A stretch of 55,814 nucleotides of DNA from Pseudomonadota bacterium (lineage in GTDB: Bacteria; Pseudomonadota; Alphaproteobacteria; Acetobacterales; Acetobacteraceae): positions 1 to 55,814 of the forward strand of contig JAJYYH010000027.1 in NCBI GenBank assembly GCA_021801255.1. Direction: 5' to 3'. The notes below the pieces were generated by a model. That model was not told the DNA's origin. It worked only from the letters and a program-made list of their open reading frames with translations, and made no database searches. This document shows, piece after piece, positions 24,113 to 34,389 of the stretch. A program made the position numbers and the translations under genes. The stretch's first letter is position 1, and the number at the start of each line of letters is the position of its first letter.

Positions 24113-25261
24113 GTGATCAACGCATTATCCATGCCATGCGCCGTGGTGACAGCGGTGGGCGTGGGAGCGCTCATCGCTGCGCTGCGCCGCGATGGCTATC
24201 GGGTGATCGGCCCAACGCTGCGCGATCAGGCGATCGTCGTTGACACCATCAGAACACTTGATGATTTGCCGCGCGGCTGGACCGATCACCAGGAGGTCGC
24301 AGGCTACCGCCTGCAACGCCGCGACGATGCCGCCTTGTTCGGCTATGCGCTCGGCCCGCAGGGTTGGAAGCGGCTCCTGCATCCGCCCGTGCAGCCACTT
24401 TGGCAGATGGCCGACGCAGCGGGGGAACCGGCTGCATCCCCCCCGGAAACCGAGCGTCTTGCGTTCCTTGGCGTGCGCGCCTGCGAGTTGCGCGCGATTG
24501 CGATCCAGGATCGCGTTTTTCTCGGCGGCGCGGCGCGCGATCCGCACTATGCGGCGCGGCGCGCTGGTCTATTCGTCATCGCGGTGAATTGCGGCACCGC
24601 GGGGGGTAATTGTTTTTGTGTCTCGATGGCGAGCGGGCCGCGGGTGGAAAGCGGGTTTGACCTCGTACTCACCGAACTGCTCGATGAGGCGACGCCGCGC
24701 TACCTCGTGGAGTGCGGGAGTGACAATGGCGCAAAATTCCTTGCCACTTTGCCAAAGCGCGCCGCCGAGGAAACCGATTTGGCCGCGGCGCGCGCGATCA
24801 GCGAGGCCACGCGCGCGTCGATGCGCCGCGCCATGCCGGCGGGCGATCATGCCGCTCTGCTGCGCGCAAATCCCACCCATCCGCGCTGGGATGAGGTTGC
24901 AAGGCGCTGCCTCACCTGCGGCAATTGCACCGCCGTCTGCCCCACTTGTTTCTGCACCGCGATCAGCGATCAGAGCGATATCACGGGCCGCAACATGGCC
25001 CGCGAGCGGCGCTGGGATTCCTGTTTCACCAGCGAATTCTCCTTCATTCACGGCGGCAGCGTGCGGAGCAGCGGGCGATCGCGCTACCGGCAATGGCTCA
25101 CTCACAAGCTTTCGACCTGGGTCGATCAGTTCGGCAGCTCGGGCTGCGTCGGCTGCGGGCGCTGCATCACCTGGTGCCCGGTCGGCATCGACCTTACCGA
25201 GGAAGTGCGAGCGATCGCGGCCAACCCCACGGCGGAGGAATCGCGCGATGACAACGCGTGA
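24113..25261 (+). CDS. hydB: [NiFe] hydrogenase beta subunit (4Fe-4S electron transfer)
   Basis: This protein of about 382 residues is the iron-sulfur subunit of a group 3b, NAD(P)-linked cytoplasmic hydrogenase. Its C-terminal part carries two ferredoxin-type clusters: [16 protein letters not shown] and [14 protein letters not shown]. An N-terminal domain has [16 protein letters not shown] and [11 protein letters not shown], as in sulfhydrogenase beta subunits. It relays electrons between the small subunit and the flavin subunit. The GTG at 24113 is preceded by GGAGG and AGGA; an ATG at 24074 lacks a ribosome-binding site. It overlaps the next gene by 14 bp. The FNR-type box upstream suggests anaerobic induction. 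Confidence 0.88.
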   Translation: MINALSMPCAVVTAVGVGALIAALRRDGYRVIGPTLRDQAIVVDTIRTLDDLPRGWTDHQEVAGYRLQRRDDAALFGYALGPQGWKRLLHPPVQPLWQMADAAGEPAASPPETERLAFLGVRACELRAIAIQDRVFLGGAARDPHYAARRAGLFVIAVNCGTAGGNCFCVSMASGPRVESGFDLVLTELLDEATPRYLVECGSDNGAKFLATLPKRAAEETDLAAARAISEATRASMRRAMPAGDHAALLRANPTHPRWDEVARRCLTCGNCTAVCPTCFCTAISDQSDITGRNMARERRWDSCFTSEFSFIHGGSVRSSGRSRYRQWLTHKLSTWVDQFGSSGCVGCGRCITWCPVGIDLTEEVRAIAANPTAEESRDDNA

Positions 25262-25817
25262 GCAACAGTTTGGGCGTGAGCAACAGTTTGGGCGTGAGCA
25301 ACAGTTTGGGCGTGAGCAACAGCTTGGGCGTGAGCAACAGCTTGGGCTCGAGCAACGGCTTGGGCTCGAGCAACGGCTTGGCGCCCACCCTTTACTGGCT
25401 GGGATCACCGAAGCGGCGCTCGCCGAGATTGCGGCCTGCGCGCGCGCCGTCGAGGTCGCGGCCGGCGCCTTCCTGTTCCATGAAGGCGAGACGGCGGATC
25501 GCTGCTATCTGCTGTACCATGGCCGAATCGCCCTTGGAGCGAGCCAGCCGGGCCGCGGACACCTCGTGCTCGAGACCCTCGGCCCGGGCGAGATTGTCGG
25601 CCTTTCCTGGCTCATTCCGCCCTATCGCTTCGCCTATGACGGCCAGGCGATGGAACTGATGCGCGCCATTGTCCTCGATGCCGCGTGCCTGCGCGCTAAA
25701 ATCGCCGCCGATTCCGTGCTTTGTTGCGCGCTGCTGCAGCGCCTCGTGCCGGTGCTCGCGCAACGGTTGCAGGGGGCGCGGTTGCAAAGCCTCGATGTCT
25801 ATGGTCGGCATCGCTGA
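25248..25817 (+). CDS. cyclic nucleotide-binding domain protein with hexapeptide repeats
   Basis: This 189-residue protein has two parts. Residues 4-45 are seven tandem hexapeptides (REQQFG three times, REQQLG twice, LEQRLG twice). Residues about 46-185 form a cyclic-nucleotide-binding domain ([60 protein letters not shown]). There is no helix-turn-helix, so it is not a complete CRP/FNR regulator. Single-domain cNMP proteins do occur in group 3b hydrogenase operons, at this position between beta and gamma genes. A role in sensing or docking on the complex is inferred. It overlaps both neighbours, implying translational coupling. Ligand binding is unproven. Confidence 0.8.
   Translation: MTTREQQFGREQQFGREQQFGREQQLGREQQLGLEQRLGLEQRLGAHPLLAGITEAALAEIAACARAVEVAAGAFLFHEGETADRCYLLYHGRIALGASQPGRGHLVLETLGPGEIVGLSWLIPPYRFAYDGQAMELMRAIVLDAACLRAKIAADSVLCCALLQRLVPVLAQRLQGARLQSLDVYGRHR
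25257..25382 (+). repeat. 18-bp minisatellite, seven units
   Basis: Seven uninterrupted 18-bp units lie in frame, each coding (R/L)EQ(Q/R)(F/L)G. The first three are identical, the next two share one change, and the last two share several. This gradient is typical of replication slippage. Because the unit is 18 bp, copy-number changes keep the reading frame. Confidence 0.93.
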
Positions 25818-26658
25818 ACCCGCCGCCGCGGCTGCGGCTGAAGACCCGATGCTGCCCCGGCGCGGGCGCGTGCGGGCGCGCAAACGCGAGCTTGATGGTG
25901 TGGTGACGTTGGAAATCGTCCCCGAGGCAGAATTTTCCGCTGCCTCCGCTGGCCAGTTCAACATGCTTGGCCTGCCCGGCATCGGCGAGATCCCGATCAG
26001 CCTGAGCAGCGATCCGGCGCAAGGCGATGGGTTGGTACATACCGTGCGGGCGGTCGGGCCAGTTTCGGCGGCACTCTCCCGATTGACGCCGGGCGACACC
26101 GTCTGGCTGCGTGGCCCGTTCGGCGTGGGTTGGCCGCTCGCCGAACTCGCCGGGCGGGACGTGGTGGTGGTGAGCGGCGGGCTTGGCTTGGCCCCCCTGC
26201 GTCCGGTACTCCATCGTCTGCTCGCCGAGCGCACGCGCTACGGCCAGATCGTGCTGCTGCATGGCGCGCGCAGCCCCACGGAGATCCTCTATCGGCGCGA
26301 AATCGCGGCCTGGCGCCGCAGGCTCGATATCGACATCGCGATCACGCTCGACCATGCCGGCGCCGATTGGCGCGGCCATGTCGGGGTGGTGACCCACCTG
26401 ATCCCCCAAGCCGCCTTCGACCCGCATCACGCCACCGCCTTGGTCTGCGGCCCGGAGGTGATGATGCGCTTTGCCATCGCCGCTTTGGGCGCGGCAGGGC
26501 TCGCTGCCAGCGCGATTTTTCTTTCGCTGGAGCGTAACATGCAATGCGCCATCGGGCTCTGCGGTCATTGCCAGTTTGGTCCGTTTTTTGTTTGCCGCGA
26601 CGGCCCGGTGTTCCGCTACGACAAGGTTGCGCCATGGCTCAGCGTCAAGGAGATATAG
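25801..26658 (+). CDS. hydG: [NiFe] hydrogenase gamma subunit (FAD/NAD(P)-binding)
   Basis: This 285-residue flavin subunit links the hydrogenase to NAD(P)H. The N-terminal FAD domain includes [20 protein letters not shown] (RxxS-like flavin site region). The NAD(P) domain includes [18 protein letters not shown] and a [11 protein letters not shown] motif. The C-terminus has a four-cysteine [2Fe-2S] site ([22 protein letters not shown]). This is the architecture of dihydroorotate-dehydrogenase-electron-transfer-type subunits of sulfhydrogenases. The ATG at 25801 overlaps the previous gene by 17 bp. Two bases before the next ORF mark tight coupling. Confidence 0.9.
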   Translation: MVGIAEPAAAAAAEDPMLPRRGRVRARKRELDGVVTLEIVPEAEFSAASAGQFNMLGLPGIGEIPISLSSDPAQGDGLVHTVRAVGPVSAALSRLTPGDTVWLRGPFGVGWPLAELAGRDVVVVSGGLGLAPLRPVLHRLLAERTRYGQIVLLHGARSPTEILYRREIAAWRRRLDIDIAITLDHAGADWRGHVGVVTHLIPQAAFDPHHATALVCGPEVMMRFAIAALGAAGLAASAIFLSLERNMQCAIGLCGHCQFGPFFVCRDGPVFRYDKVAPWLSVKEI

Positions 26659-26659
26659 C

Positions 26660-27436
26660 ATGACGCGCCAGCGCCCACGGCTCGCGGTGTGGAAATTTGC
26701 CTCCTGCGATGGCTGCCAGCTCAGTCTGCTCGATTGCGAGGACGAATTGCTCGCGGTGGCGGGTGCCGTGGAGATCGCCTATTTTCCCGAGGCGACGCGG
26801 GGCACGGTACGCGGGATCTATGACGTTTCGCTGGTCGAGGGCTCGATCACCACGCCCCATGATGCCGCGCGCATCCTTGATGTGCGCCGCCGCTCGCGCC
26901 AGCTCATTACCATCGGCGCCTGCGCCACCGCGGGCGGCATCCAGGCCTTGCGCAATCTCGCCGATGTGCGGGAATATACTGCCATCGTCTATGCCCGGCC
27001 CGACTACATCCAGACGCTCGCCACCTCGACGCCGATCGCCGAGCATGTCAGCGTCGATTTCGAGCTGCGCGGCTGCCCGATCAACAAGCGGCAATTGCTG
27101 GAAGTGCTCGCGGCCCTCCTCGCCCACCGCCGGCCCGTCACCCCGGCGCATAGCGTCTGCATGGAGTGCAAGGCGCGTGGCAATGTTTGCGTCATGGTCG
27201 CGCAAGGCACACCCTGTCTCGGCCCCGTCACCCATGCCGGCTGCGGGGCGATCTGTCCGGCCTATGCGCGCGGTTGCTACGGTTGTTTTGGGCCAATGGA
27301 AATGCCCAATGCGCCATCTCTCAGCGAACATCTCGCCGCGCTCGGGATGGACCGGGCGACACTTGCGCGATTCTGGCGCGGCTTCAACGCGCATGCCGCA
27401 CCGTTCCGCGAGGAAGCGCACTGCCATGACGACTAA
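26660..27436 (+). CDS. hydD: [NiFe] hydrogenase small (delta) subunit
   Basis: This 258-residue protein carries iron-sulfur clusters from the NiFe site. The proximal cluster ligands lie in [27 protein letters not shown] and [13 protein letters not shown] follow, and a C-terminal Cys-rich part ([28 protein letters not shown]) binds further clusters. There is no twin-arginine leader, so the enzyme is cytoplasmic, as expected for group 3. AAGGAG precedes the start. It overlaps the large-subunit gene by 11 bp. Confidence 0.93.
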   Translation: MTRQRPRLAVWKFASCDGCQLSLLDCEDELLAVAGAVEIAYFPEATRGTVRGIYDVSLVEGSITTPHDAARILDVRRRSRQLITIGACATAGGIQALRNLADVREYTAIVYARPDYIQTLATSTPIAEHVSVDFELRGCPINKRQLLEVLAALLAHRRPVTPAHSVCMECKARGNVCVMVAQGTPCLGPVTHAGCGAICPAYARGCYGCFGPMEMPNAPSLSEHLAALGMDRATLARFWRGFNAHAAPFREEAHCHDD

Positions 27437-28718
27437 GACGATCAAGGTAAACTATCTCGCGCGTGTCGAGGGCGAGGGCGGGTTGCGCGTCGTCGTGCGC
27501 AACGGCGTCGTCACGAAAGCGGAACTCAGCATTTTTGAGCCGCCACGCTTCTTCGAGGCCTTCCTGCGTGGGCGCGCCTTTAGCGAGGCGCCCGATATCA
27601 CCGCGCGCATCTGTGGCATCTGCCCCGTCGCCTATCAGATGAGCGCGGTGCATGCGATGGAGGATGCCCTTGGCGTTCGCGTGACCGGTGCGCTCCGCGC
27701 GCTCCGCCGCCTGCTCTATTGCGGGGAGTGGATCGAGAGCCATGCGCTCCATATTTACCTGCTGCATGCGCCGGATTTTCTCGGCTATGCCGGGGCGGTC
27801 GACATGGCGCGCGAGCATCGCGCGCTGGTCGAGACCGGGCTCGGGCTCAAGCAGGCGGGCAATGCTATTCTCACCTTGCTTGGCGGGCGCGAGGTGCATC
27901 CGATCAATGTCCGCGTCGGCGGGTTCTACCGCATGCCGAGCCGGCGCGAACTCGCGCCGCTCGCGGAGCGGCTGGAGCGCGCGCGCGAGGCGGCGCTGGC
28001 GACGGTGCGCTGGGCCGCCGGCCTCGATTTCCCGGAACGCCGCCACGATTATCATTTCGTGGCGCTGCGTCACGCGGCGGAATATCCGTTCAACGAAGGC
28101 CGCATCGTCTCGAGCCGTGGCCTCGATCTTTCCCCCGCCGAATTCGAGGATTCATTTGAGGAAGACCATGTCGAACGCTCGACCGCGCTGCATGCCCATC
28201 TCAAGGCCGATGGGAGTTCCTATCTCGTCGGGCCGCTCGCGCGCTACAGCCTGAATTTCGACCGTCTCTCCCCGCTCGCGCAGGCTGCGGCGCGCGAGGC
28301 CGGGCTCGGGGCAACCTGCGCCAATCCGTTCCAGAGTATCGTGGTGCGCGCGGTCGAGGTGCTTTATGCTTGCGATGAAGCGCTGCGGATCATCGCCGCG
28401 TATGAGGAACCCGACCACCCTTCCATCCCGCTCACCCCGCGCGCCGGCATCGGCCATGCGGCGACGGAGGCGCCGCGCGGCCTGCTCTATCATCGCTACC
28501 GTTTGACCGAGGATGGTGCGATCGCCGAAGCCCGGATCGTGCCGCCGACCTCGCAGAACCAAGCCAGCATCGAGGCCGATCTCAAAAACTTCGTGGGCGG
28601 CTGGCTCGACCTGCCGGAGGAGGAATTGCGCCATCGCTGCGAGCAGACGGTGCGCAATTACGATCCCTGCATCTCGTGCTCGACGCATTTCCTCCGCCTC
28701 GAGCTGGATCGCGGCTAG
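27426..28718 (+). CDS. hydA: [NiFe] hydrogenase large (alpha) subunit
   Basis: This 430-residue catalytic subunit holds the NiFe(CN)2CO site. The four Ni ligands are visible: Cys63 and Cys66 in [10 protein letters not shown], and Cys415 and Cys418 in DPCISCSTH. The expected protease cut after His421 would release a nine-residue tail (FLRLELDRG). Conserved VEGEGGLRV near the N-terminus and [16 protein letters not shown] are typical of group 3b/3d enzymes. Subunit make-up (4Fe-4S beta, flavin gamma) indicates 3b rather than 3d, which carries a diaphorase pair. Reaction: reversible H2 oxidation coupled to NAD(P)+. Confidence 0.95.
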   Translation: MTTKTIKVNYLARVEGEGGLRVVVRNGVVTKAELSIFEPPRFFEAFLRGRAFSEAPDITARICGICPVAYQMSAVHAMEDALGVRVTGALRALRRLLYCGEWIESHALHIYLLHAPDFLGYAGAVDMAREHRALVETGLGLKQAGNAILTLLGGREVHPINVRVGGFYRMPSRRELAPLAERLERAREAALATVRWAAGLDFPERRHDYHFVALRHAAEYPFNEGRIVSSRGLDLSPAEFEDSFEEDHVERSTALHAHLKADGSSYLVGPLARYSLNFDRLSPLAQAAAREAGLGATCANPFQSIVVRAVEVLYACDEALRIIAAYEEPDHPSIPLTPRAGIGHAATEAPRGLLYHRYRLTEDGAIAEARIVPPTSQNQASIEADLKNFVGGWLDLPEEELRHRCEQTVRNYDPCISCSTHFLRLELDRG

Positions 28719-28723
28719 GTCGG

Positions 28724-29203
28724 ATGTCGGTTCTCGTCCCCAAGCGGATCGTCATCGGTATCGGCAACCCGGAGCGCGGCGATGACGCGGTCGGGCGCAG
28801 TGTGCTGGCGCAGCTCCGAGGCAGCCTGCCGGCGTCGATCGCGCTGGCCGAGGAAAACGGCGAGGCGGGGGCGCTCCTGGCGAGGCTCGCAGGCATCGAG
28901 GCGGCCTATCTGATCGATGCCGCCGTCTCTGGCGTCCCCCCCGGCACCATTCATCGCCTCGATGTCGCGGCAAGCGCGCTGCCGCCCGCCATCGCCGGGT
29001 TTTCGACGCATGGCTTCGGCCTTGCGGAAGCGATCGAACTCGCCCGCGCACTCGGCCGTCTGCCGCCCTGCTGCGTCGTTTACGCGATCGAGGCTGCCTC
29101 CTTCGCGCCCCGCGCGCCCCTATCGCCCGCCGTCGCTGCCGCGCTCCCCGAGGTCGCGGCGAGGCTGCGGGCCGAATTCGCGGATCTCACGGGAGAAGAA
29201 TGA
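28724..29203 (+). CDS. hydrogenase maturation endopeptidase
   Basis: This 159-residue HycI/HyaD-type protease trims the C-terminal peptide of the large subunit once nickel is inserted. It has the GIGNPERGDDAVG loop with the Ni-sensing Asp, LIDAAVSGVPPGTIHRLD with the second Asp, and FSTHGFGLAEAIELA with the conserved His. It starts 5 bp after the large-subunit gene and its stop overlaps the hypA start region. Confidence 0.9.
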   Translation: MSVLVPKRIVIGIGNPERGDDAVGRSVLAQLRGSLPASIALAEENGEAGALLARLAGIEAAYLIDAAVSGVPPGTIHRLDVAASALPPAIAGFSTHGFGLAEAIELARALGRLPPCCVVYAIEAASFAPRAPLSPAVAAALPEVAARLRAEFADLTGEE

Positions 29204-29466
29204 TGCACGAGGCTTCGCTGATGAAGGGCCTGATGCGCCAGGTCGAGGCGCTCGCGGCGGCGGAGGGTGGCCGGCGGGTGCGGCATGTCGCCATCTGGCT
29301 CGGCGCGCTCAGCCATTTTTCTCCCGAGCATTTCACCGCGCATTTTGTTGCTGCCGCCGCCGGAACCCGCGCCCAGGGCGCGCGGCTCGAGATCACGCTC
29401 TCCGACGATCCCTCCCATCCCGCGGCGCAGGATGTCGTGTTGGAAAGCATCGAGATCGAGGCCTGA
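29203..29466 (+). CDS. hypA: HypA lacking its zinc-finger domain
   Basis: This 87-residue protein starts with Met-His-Glu, the N-terminal nickel site of HypA, and has the N-terminal fold (MKGLMRQVEALAAAEGG, HVAIWLGALSHFSPEHFTAH, GARLEITL). Normal HypA has about 113 residues and a zinc domain with two CxxC pairs. Here there is not one cysteine: after EITL a ten-residue linker (SDDPSHPAAQ) runs straight into the last beta strand (VVLESIEIEA). It is therefore a clean internal loss of the zinc domain, not a truncation. An ATG one codon upstream (29200) is possible, but only the 29203 start gives the MHE terminus. No hypB is present in the window. Confidence 0.8.
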   Translation: MHEASLMKGLMRQVEALAAAEGGRRVRHVAIWLGALSHFSPEHFTAHFVAAAAGTRAQGARLEITLSDDPSHPAAQDVVLESIEIEA

Positions 29467-29471
29467 AGCGC

Positions 29472-31796
29472 ATGGTCTCCCCGGACCTCTTGGTTGGCCG
29501 CGCTCATTACGCCCGTTGGCGGATCCGGGCGCGCGGCGTCGTCCAGGGTGTGGGTTTCCGGCCCTTCGTTTATCGCCGCGCCGTCTCCCTCGGCCTTGCC
29601 GGCTGGGTGCAAAACGATCCGGCCGGCGTCGCCATCGAGGCCGAGGGCGAGATCGCCGCGCTTGAAGCGCTCGTCACCATGATCGAGATCACGCCACCGC
29701 TCGGCACCGTGCTCGGGGCGCTGACGTGCGAGACCATCCCGCCCTGCGGCGAGGCAGGGTTCGCGATCCGGCCGAGCACCGCCGCGGGTCGGCGCGATCT
29801 TCGCGTGACCCCCGATCTCGCCACCTGTGCCGCGTGCCTCGCAGAGCTGTTTGACCCCGCCAACCGGCGCTACCGCCATCCCTTCATTTCCTGCACGCAG
29901 TGCGGGCCGCGCTATAGCGTCGTTGCCGATCTTCCCTACGACCGCGCCCGCACCACGATGCGCGGTTTTCCGCTATGTCCGGCCTGCCGCGCGGAATACG
30001 AGAACCCGGCCGACCGACGCTTCCATGCCGAGCCGATTGCCTGCCACGATTGCGGGCCACGGCTGGCCCTTTGGGACACGGCGGGCGCGGTGCTGGGCCG
30101 CGGCGACGAGGCGCTCCTTGCCGCCGCCGCCGCCGTGCGGGCGGGGCGGATTGTTGCGGTGAAGGGACTCGGCGGCTTTCATCTCATCGCTGATGCACGC
30201 GACGAGAGGGTGGTTCAGCAACTCCGCCTGCGTAAGAATCGTCCGGCCAAGCCGTTTGCCGTGATGTTTCCCGCGCTCGCCGCGTTGGAGCGAGCCTGCG
30301 CCGTCAGCCCGGCGGCGGCGGCGCTGCTCACCAGCCCGGCCTGCCCGATCGTGCTGCTGAAGCGGCGCGCGGGCGCGGCCATCGCCGCCGCGGTGGCGCC
30401 ACAGCTCCCCTGGCTGGGCGCCTTGTTGCCCTATACGCCGCTGCATCATCTGCTGCTCGCCGAACTCGGCTTCCCGGTAGTCGCGACCAGCGGCAATCGT
30501 GGCGGCGAGCCGATCGTCACCGGCGCGGCCGAGGCGCTGGTTCGGCTCCGCGGCGTCACTGATCTCTTGCTCGTGCATGACCGGCCGATCCTGCGACCAC
30601 TGGATGATTCGGTGTTGCGGCTGGCTGCGGGCGAGCCGTTGATGCTGCGCCGCGCGCGCGGCTTCTCGCCAGGCTGGTTCGTCCTGGATGGACTGCCTCT
30701 GGGTATTGCTGCCTGCGGCGGCCACCTCAAGGCGACGGTGGCGCTGAGTGGGGCGGGCGGGGTGACGCTGAGCCAGCATCTCGGCGACCTCGATACGCTC
30801 GATGCGCGTGATCTGCATCAACGGACTCTGACCGATCTCGCCCGGCTGCATGGCATCACGCCACGCTTCGCCGCCTGCGATGCCCATCCCGACTACGCCT
30901 CCCGCGCCACCGCCACGGCGCTCGGCATGCGCCCGGTTGCGGTGCCGCATCATCTTGCCCATGTGCTCGCGGTGATGGCTGAGCACGGGATTGAACCGCC
31001 CGTTTTCGGTCTCGCCTGGGATGGCGCGGGGCTTGGCGCGGATGGAACGATATGGGGCGGCGAGGCGCTGCGGGTGAGAGCGACGGGGTGGGAGCGGGTC
31101 GCGCGGCTGCGACCCTTCCGTCTGCCCGGCGGCGAGGCGGCGATGCGCGAGCCGCGCCGCGCCGCGCTCGGCCTGCTTTTCGCCGCCTGGGGCGAGGCGG
31201 CCTTGACGCGCGTGGATCTGGCGCCGATCGCCGCCTTCTCGCCTGTCGAACGCGAGGTTCTCGGCCGCGCGCTGGCGCAACGCTTGAACGCACCGGTCAC
31301 GACTAGCATCGGCCGACTGTTTGATGCCTTTGCCGCGCTGGCGGGCCTTTCACAGCGCGCGCGTCATGAGGGCGAGGCGGCGATGCGGCTTGAGGCCGCG
31401 GCCGAGGGGATGCCACGCGGGACGGGCTATCCCTTCGCGCTTCTGGAGCTTGCCACAGAGGCGGCGCTGGAGCTGGATTGGCGCCCGGCGCTCGCCGCGG
31501 CACTCGCTGATCTCGCTGCCGGGCGGGGCGGGGAGGTCGTCGCGGCGGGGCTGCATGACGGGCTTGCCACGGCGATTGGCGCATTGGCGCGCCGGCTTGG
31601 CGCGACGCGCATGGTGTTGAGCGGCGGCTGCTTCCAGAATGTCCGCCTGCTGGAAGCCGCGATCGCGGCGCTTCGCGCAGCCGGCTGCGAGCCAATTTGG
31701 CCGCGCCTGGCCCCACCGAATGACGGCGCCCTCGCCCTCGGCCAGATTGTTTTCGCGGCATCGCTCGAACGGCAAGGAGAGCACGCATGTGCCTAG
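29472..31796 (+). CDS. hypF: carbamoyltransferase HypF
   Basis: This 774-residue enzyme transfers the carbamoyl group that becomes the cyanide ligands of the NiFe site. Domains in order are: acylphosphatase-like ([20 protein letters not shown]), two zinc fingers ([33 protein letters not shown]), YrdC-like ([24 protein letters not shown]) and Kae1-like carbamoyltransferase ([44 protein letters not shown]). Length is normal and no disruption is seen. It overlaps hypC by 10 bp. Confidence 0.95.
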   Translation: MVSPDLLVGRAHYARWRIRARGVVQGVGFRPFVYRRAVSLGLAGWVQNDPAGVAIEAEGEIAALEALVTMIEITPPLGTVLGALTCETIPPCGEAGFAIRPSTAAGRRDLRVTPDLATCAACLAELFDPANRRYRHPFISCTQCGPRYSVVADLPYDRARTTMRGFPLCPACRAEYENPADRRFHAEPIACHDCGPRLALWDTAGAVLGRGDEALLAAAAAVRAGRIVAVKGLGGFHLIADARDERVVQQLRLRKNRPAKPFAVMFPALAALERACAVSPAAAALLTSPACPIVLLKRRAGAAIAAAVAPQLPWLGALLPYTPLHHLLLAELGFPVVATSGNRGGEPIVTGAAEALVRLRGVTDLLLVHDRPILRPLDDSVLRLAAGEPLMLRRARGFSPGWFVLDGLPLGIAACGGHLKATVALSGAGGVTLSQHLGDLDTLDARDLHQRTLTDLARLHGITPRFAACDAHPDYASRATATALGMRPVAVPHHLAHVLAVMAEHGIEPPVFGLAWDGAGLGADGTIWGGEALRVRATGWERVARLRPFRLPGGEAAMREPRRAALGLLFAAWGEAALTRVDLAPIAAFSPVEREVLGRALAQRLNAPVTTSIGRLFDAFAALAGLSQRARHEGEAAMRLEAAAEGMPRGTGYPFALLELATEAALELDWRPALAAALADLAAGRGGEVVAAGLHDGLATAIGALARRLGATRMVLSGGCFQNVRLLEAAIAALRAAGCEPIWPRLAPPNDGALALGQIVFAASLERQGEHACA

Positions 31797-32029
31797 CTAT
31801 TCCGGGGTGCATCCTGAGCATTTCCGGCGGCGATCCGCTGCTGCGAACCGGCGCGGTCGATTTCGGTGGCATCGTCAAGGAGATCCATCTCGGCTTCGTG
31901 CCCGAGGCGGTTCCCGGCGATCATGTGCTCGTCCATGTCGGCTTCGCGATCACCGTTCTCGATGCCGCGGCGGCGGCACGGGTGCTCGCCGAAATCCAGG
32001 CGCTTGGCGCGGCGGCGGAAACGCCATGA
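31787..32029 (+). CDS. hypC: HypC chaperone
   Basis: This 80-residue chaperone begins MCLAIPG; Cys2 is the essential residue that holds the iron moiety with HypD and docks on the immature large subunit. [32 protein letters not shown] is the remainder of the beta barrel, here split as [14 protein letters not shown] and [14 protein letters not shown]. It overlaps hypF and hypD by a few bases. Confidence 0.95.
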   Translation: MCLAIPGCILSISGGDPLLRTGAVDFGGIVKEIHLGFVPEAVPGDHVLVHVGFAITVLDAAAAARVLAEIQALGAAAETP

Positions 32030-33138
32030 GATTCCGCGACGAATACCGGCAAGCCGCGACCGCGCGCGGCCTCGCCGACGCTCTTGCCGCCATCATGACG
32101 CGCCCCTGGACGCTGATGGAGGTCTGCGGCGGGCAGACCCACGCCATCCTCCGCTTCGGCGTCGATGCGCTGCTGCCGCCGGGTCTTGCCCTGGTGCATG
32201 GGCCGGGCTGCCCGGTCTGCGTCACACCGGTCGATTATATCGACAAGGCGATCGAGATCGCCGCCTGCCCCGGCGTCATCCTCTGCTCGTTCGGCGATAT
32301 GCTGCGGGTGCCGGGGAGCGCGGGGACGCTCTTGGAAGCACGCGCCCGCGGCGCAGACATCCGTACCGTCTATTCTCCGCTTGATGCGCTCGCCCTTGCC
32401 CGCGCCGCGCCGGGCAGGGAAATCGTCTTTTTCGCCGTGGGCTTCGAGACCACAGCGCCGGCCAATGCCCTGGCGGCTTACCAGGCGCGGCGCGAGGGGC
32501 TGGGCAATTTCTCGCTTCTCGCCTCGCATTTCCGCGTGCCGCCGGCGATGCGGGCGATCCTCGCGGCGCCCGGCAACCGGGTGCAGGGCTTCCTGGCCGC
32601 TGGCCATGTCTGCACCATCATGGGCATGGACGAATACGAGCCGATCGCCGCCGCCCATCGCGTGCCGATCGTTGTCACCGGCTTCGAGCCGGTGGATATC
32701 CTGCAGGGCGTGCTGAGCTGCGTGCGCCAGTTGGAGGCGGGGCAGGCGCTGGTGGAGAATCAATATGCCCGCTCGGTGCGGCAATTGGGCAATGGCGTGG
32801 CGAAAGCGTTGATGGCCGAGGTGTTTCGGGTCGTGCCTCGCCACTGGCGTGGGATCGGCGCGATCGCCGAAAGCGGCCTCGGCCTCGCGCCCGCGTATGA
32901 CGCCTGGAACGCCGAATGCAAATTCGGCCCTGTGCGGCAGGGCATCGAGCCAGAGCGCGGCTGCATCAGCGGCCAGGTGCTGCGCGGCACGCGCAAGCCG
33001 ACCGATTGCCCGGCTTTCGCGACACGCTGCACGCCGGAACGCCCGCTCGGCGTCACCATGGTTTCCTCCGAAGGCGCCTGCGCTGCCTATTACCGCTATC
33101 GTGACGCCCCCGCGCCCGTCACGGCGGCGCCACGATGA
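32026..33138 (+). CDS. hypD: HypD iron-sulfur scaffold
   Basis: This 370-residue protein assembles the Fe(CN)2CO unit with HypC. Conserved motifs are [37 protein letters not shown] and [10 protein letters not shown]-terminal [4Fe-4S] cysteine set lies in [31 protein letters not shown] and [12 protein letters not shown]. Start and stop overlap hypC and hypE by 4 bp each. Confidence 0.95.
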   Translation: MRFRDEYRQAATARGLADALAAIMTRPWTLMEVCGGQTHAILRFGVDALLPPGLALVHGPGCPVCVTPVDYIDKAIEIAACPGVILCSFGDMLRVPGSAGTLLEARARGADIRTVYSPLDALALARAAPGREIVFFAVGFETTAPANALAAYQARREGLGNFSLLASHFRVPPAMRAILAAPGNRVQGFLAAGHVCTIMGMDEYEPIAAAHRVPIVVTGFEPVDILQGVLSCVRQLEAGQALVENQYARSVRQLGNGVAKALMAEVFRVVPRHWRGIGAIAESGLGLAPAYDAWNAECKFGPVRQGIEPERGCISGQVLRGTRKPTDCPAFATRCTPERPLGVTMVSSEGACAAYYRYRDAPAPVTAAPR

Positions 33139-34190
33139 GCGGCGGGGGCGCGGAATTCGCGCTCACCTGCCCGCCGCTGTCGGCGGCGGACGAGACGGTG
33201 CAACTCGCCCATGGCAGTGGCGGGCGGGCGATGGCGCGGCTGCTCGAGACTATCATCCGTCCCGCCCTGGCGGAGCCGGAACTCGATCGCCAGCATGACG
33301 GCGCCATCCTGGAAGCGGCCGGGCAACTCGCGTTCACCACCGATTCCTATGTCGTTCGTCCGCTCTTTTTTCCGGGCGGCGATATCGGCGCGCTCGCGGT
33401 GAACGGTACGGTGAACGATCTTGCCATGTGCGGCGCCCGCCCGCTCTGGCTGAGCGTCGGGCTGATCCTGGAAGAAGGGCTGCCGCTCGCGACGCTCGGC
33501 GCGGTGCTGGCCTCGATGCGCGCAGCCGCCGCGGCGGCGGGAGTGCGGCTCGTCACCGGTGATACCAAGGTGGTCGAACGCGGCAAGGCGGATGGAATGT
33601 TCATCGCCACGGCTGGTATCGGCCAGGTGGTTGCCCCAGCGCCGATCGCACCCGATCGGCTGCGCCCCGGCGACGCGGTGATCCTGAGTGGGGATATCGG
33701 CCGGCACGGCATGGCGGTGATGGCGGCGCGCGAAGGTTTCGGGTTCACGCCCGCGATCGCGAGCGACTGCGCCGCCGTCGCCGCTCCGGTGCTTGCTCTC
33801 CTTGCCGCCGGCATCGCGGTGCATTGCCTGCGCGATCCGACGCGCGGCGGGCTCGCGAGCGCCATGGTGGAAATCGCCGAGAAGGCGCAATGCGCGATCG
33901 CGCTCGACGAGGCCTTGATCCCAGTGCGCGCGGACGTCGCCGCCGCCTGCGATCTGCTCGGCCTCGATCCGTTGCAGGTCGCGTGCGAGGGGCGGTTCGT
34001 TGCATTTGTTCCGAGCACGGATGCCGAGCCAGCCCTGGCGCTGCTGCGCGCCCATCCAGTCAGCGCCGAGGCCCGTGTCATCGGTGCCGTTACCGTCGGA
34101 TCGGCGGGCCAGGTCTCCTGCCGCGGCCCGCTCGGCATCGCCCGTGCCCTCGACATGTTAAGTGGCGAGGCCTTGCCGCGCATCTGCTGA
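33135..34190 (+). CDS. hypE: HypE dehydratase
   Basis: This 351-residue protein of the AIR-synthase fold dehydrates its own S-carboxamide to give the thiocyanate that supplies CN. Motifs are [69 protein letters not shown] and [10 protein letters not shown]. It ends PRIC, so the C-terminal cysteine that accepts the carbamoyl group is intact. It is the last gene of the hydrogenase operon. Confidence 0.95.
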   Translation: MSGGGAEFALTCPPLSAADETVQLAHGSGGRAMARLLETIIRPALAEPELDRQHDGAILEAAGQLAFTTDSYVVRPLFFPGGDIGALAVNGTVNDLAMCGARPLWLSVGLILEEGLPLATLGAVLASMRAAAAAAGVRLVTGDTKVVERGKADGMFIATAGIGQVVAPAPIAPDRLRPGDAVILSGDIGRHGMAVMAAREGFGFTPAIASDCAAVAAPVLALLAAGIAVHCLRDPTRGGLASAMVEIAEKAQCAIALDEALIPVRADVAAACDLLGLDPLQVACEGRFVAFVPSTDAEPALALLRAHPVSAEARVIGAVTVGSAGQVSCRGPLGIARALDMLSGEALPRIC

Positions 34191-34307
34191 AAACGCATAG
34201 CAACGGCTATAAAGAAGGAAGACCGTCGGAAAAATTAAGTTTTATCAGGGGTTTGGAGCGCTTCCGCCGATCCCCGATCGTGGGCACCTGGCTTAAATTT
34301 CGTTTTG

Positions 34308-34321
34308 TTGATTTCGGTCAA
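34308..34321 (+). promoter_or_regulatory. FNR/FixK-type operator before glgA
   Basis: This reads TTGATTTCGGTCAA, a TTGAT-N4-GTCAA palindrome of the FNR family. If centred at -41.5, transcription would start near 34356. A TAGACT hexamer at 34344-34349 is correctly placed as a -10. The ribosome-binding site AGGGAGAAA and the glgA ATG at 34390 follow. Confidence 0.7.
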
Positions 34322-34389
34322 CGATCGCGCCGTGTTCCACGGCTAGACTATTTGATACGTAAAAGAAATAAAAATAGGGAGAAAGTGCG

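Noticed and set aside
25257-25382. Possible CRISPR array
   Set aside because: The 18-bp units are contiguous with no spacers and are translated in frame as hexapeptides. No cas genes are present.
34224-34240. Partial 17-bp PEP-CTERM motif near the glgA leader (GTCGGAAAAATT)
   Set aside because: Only half of the TTTACA block matches, and no -24/-12 element follows at 61-63 bp.
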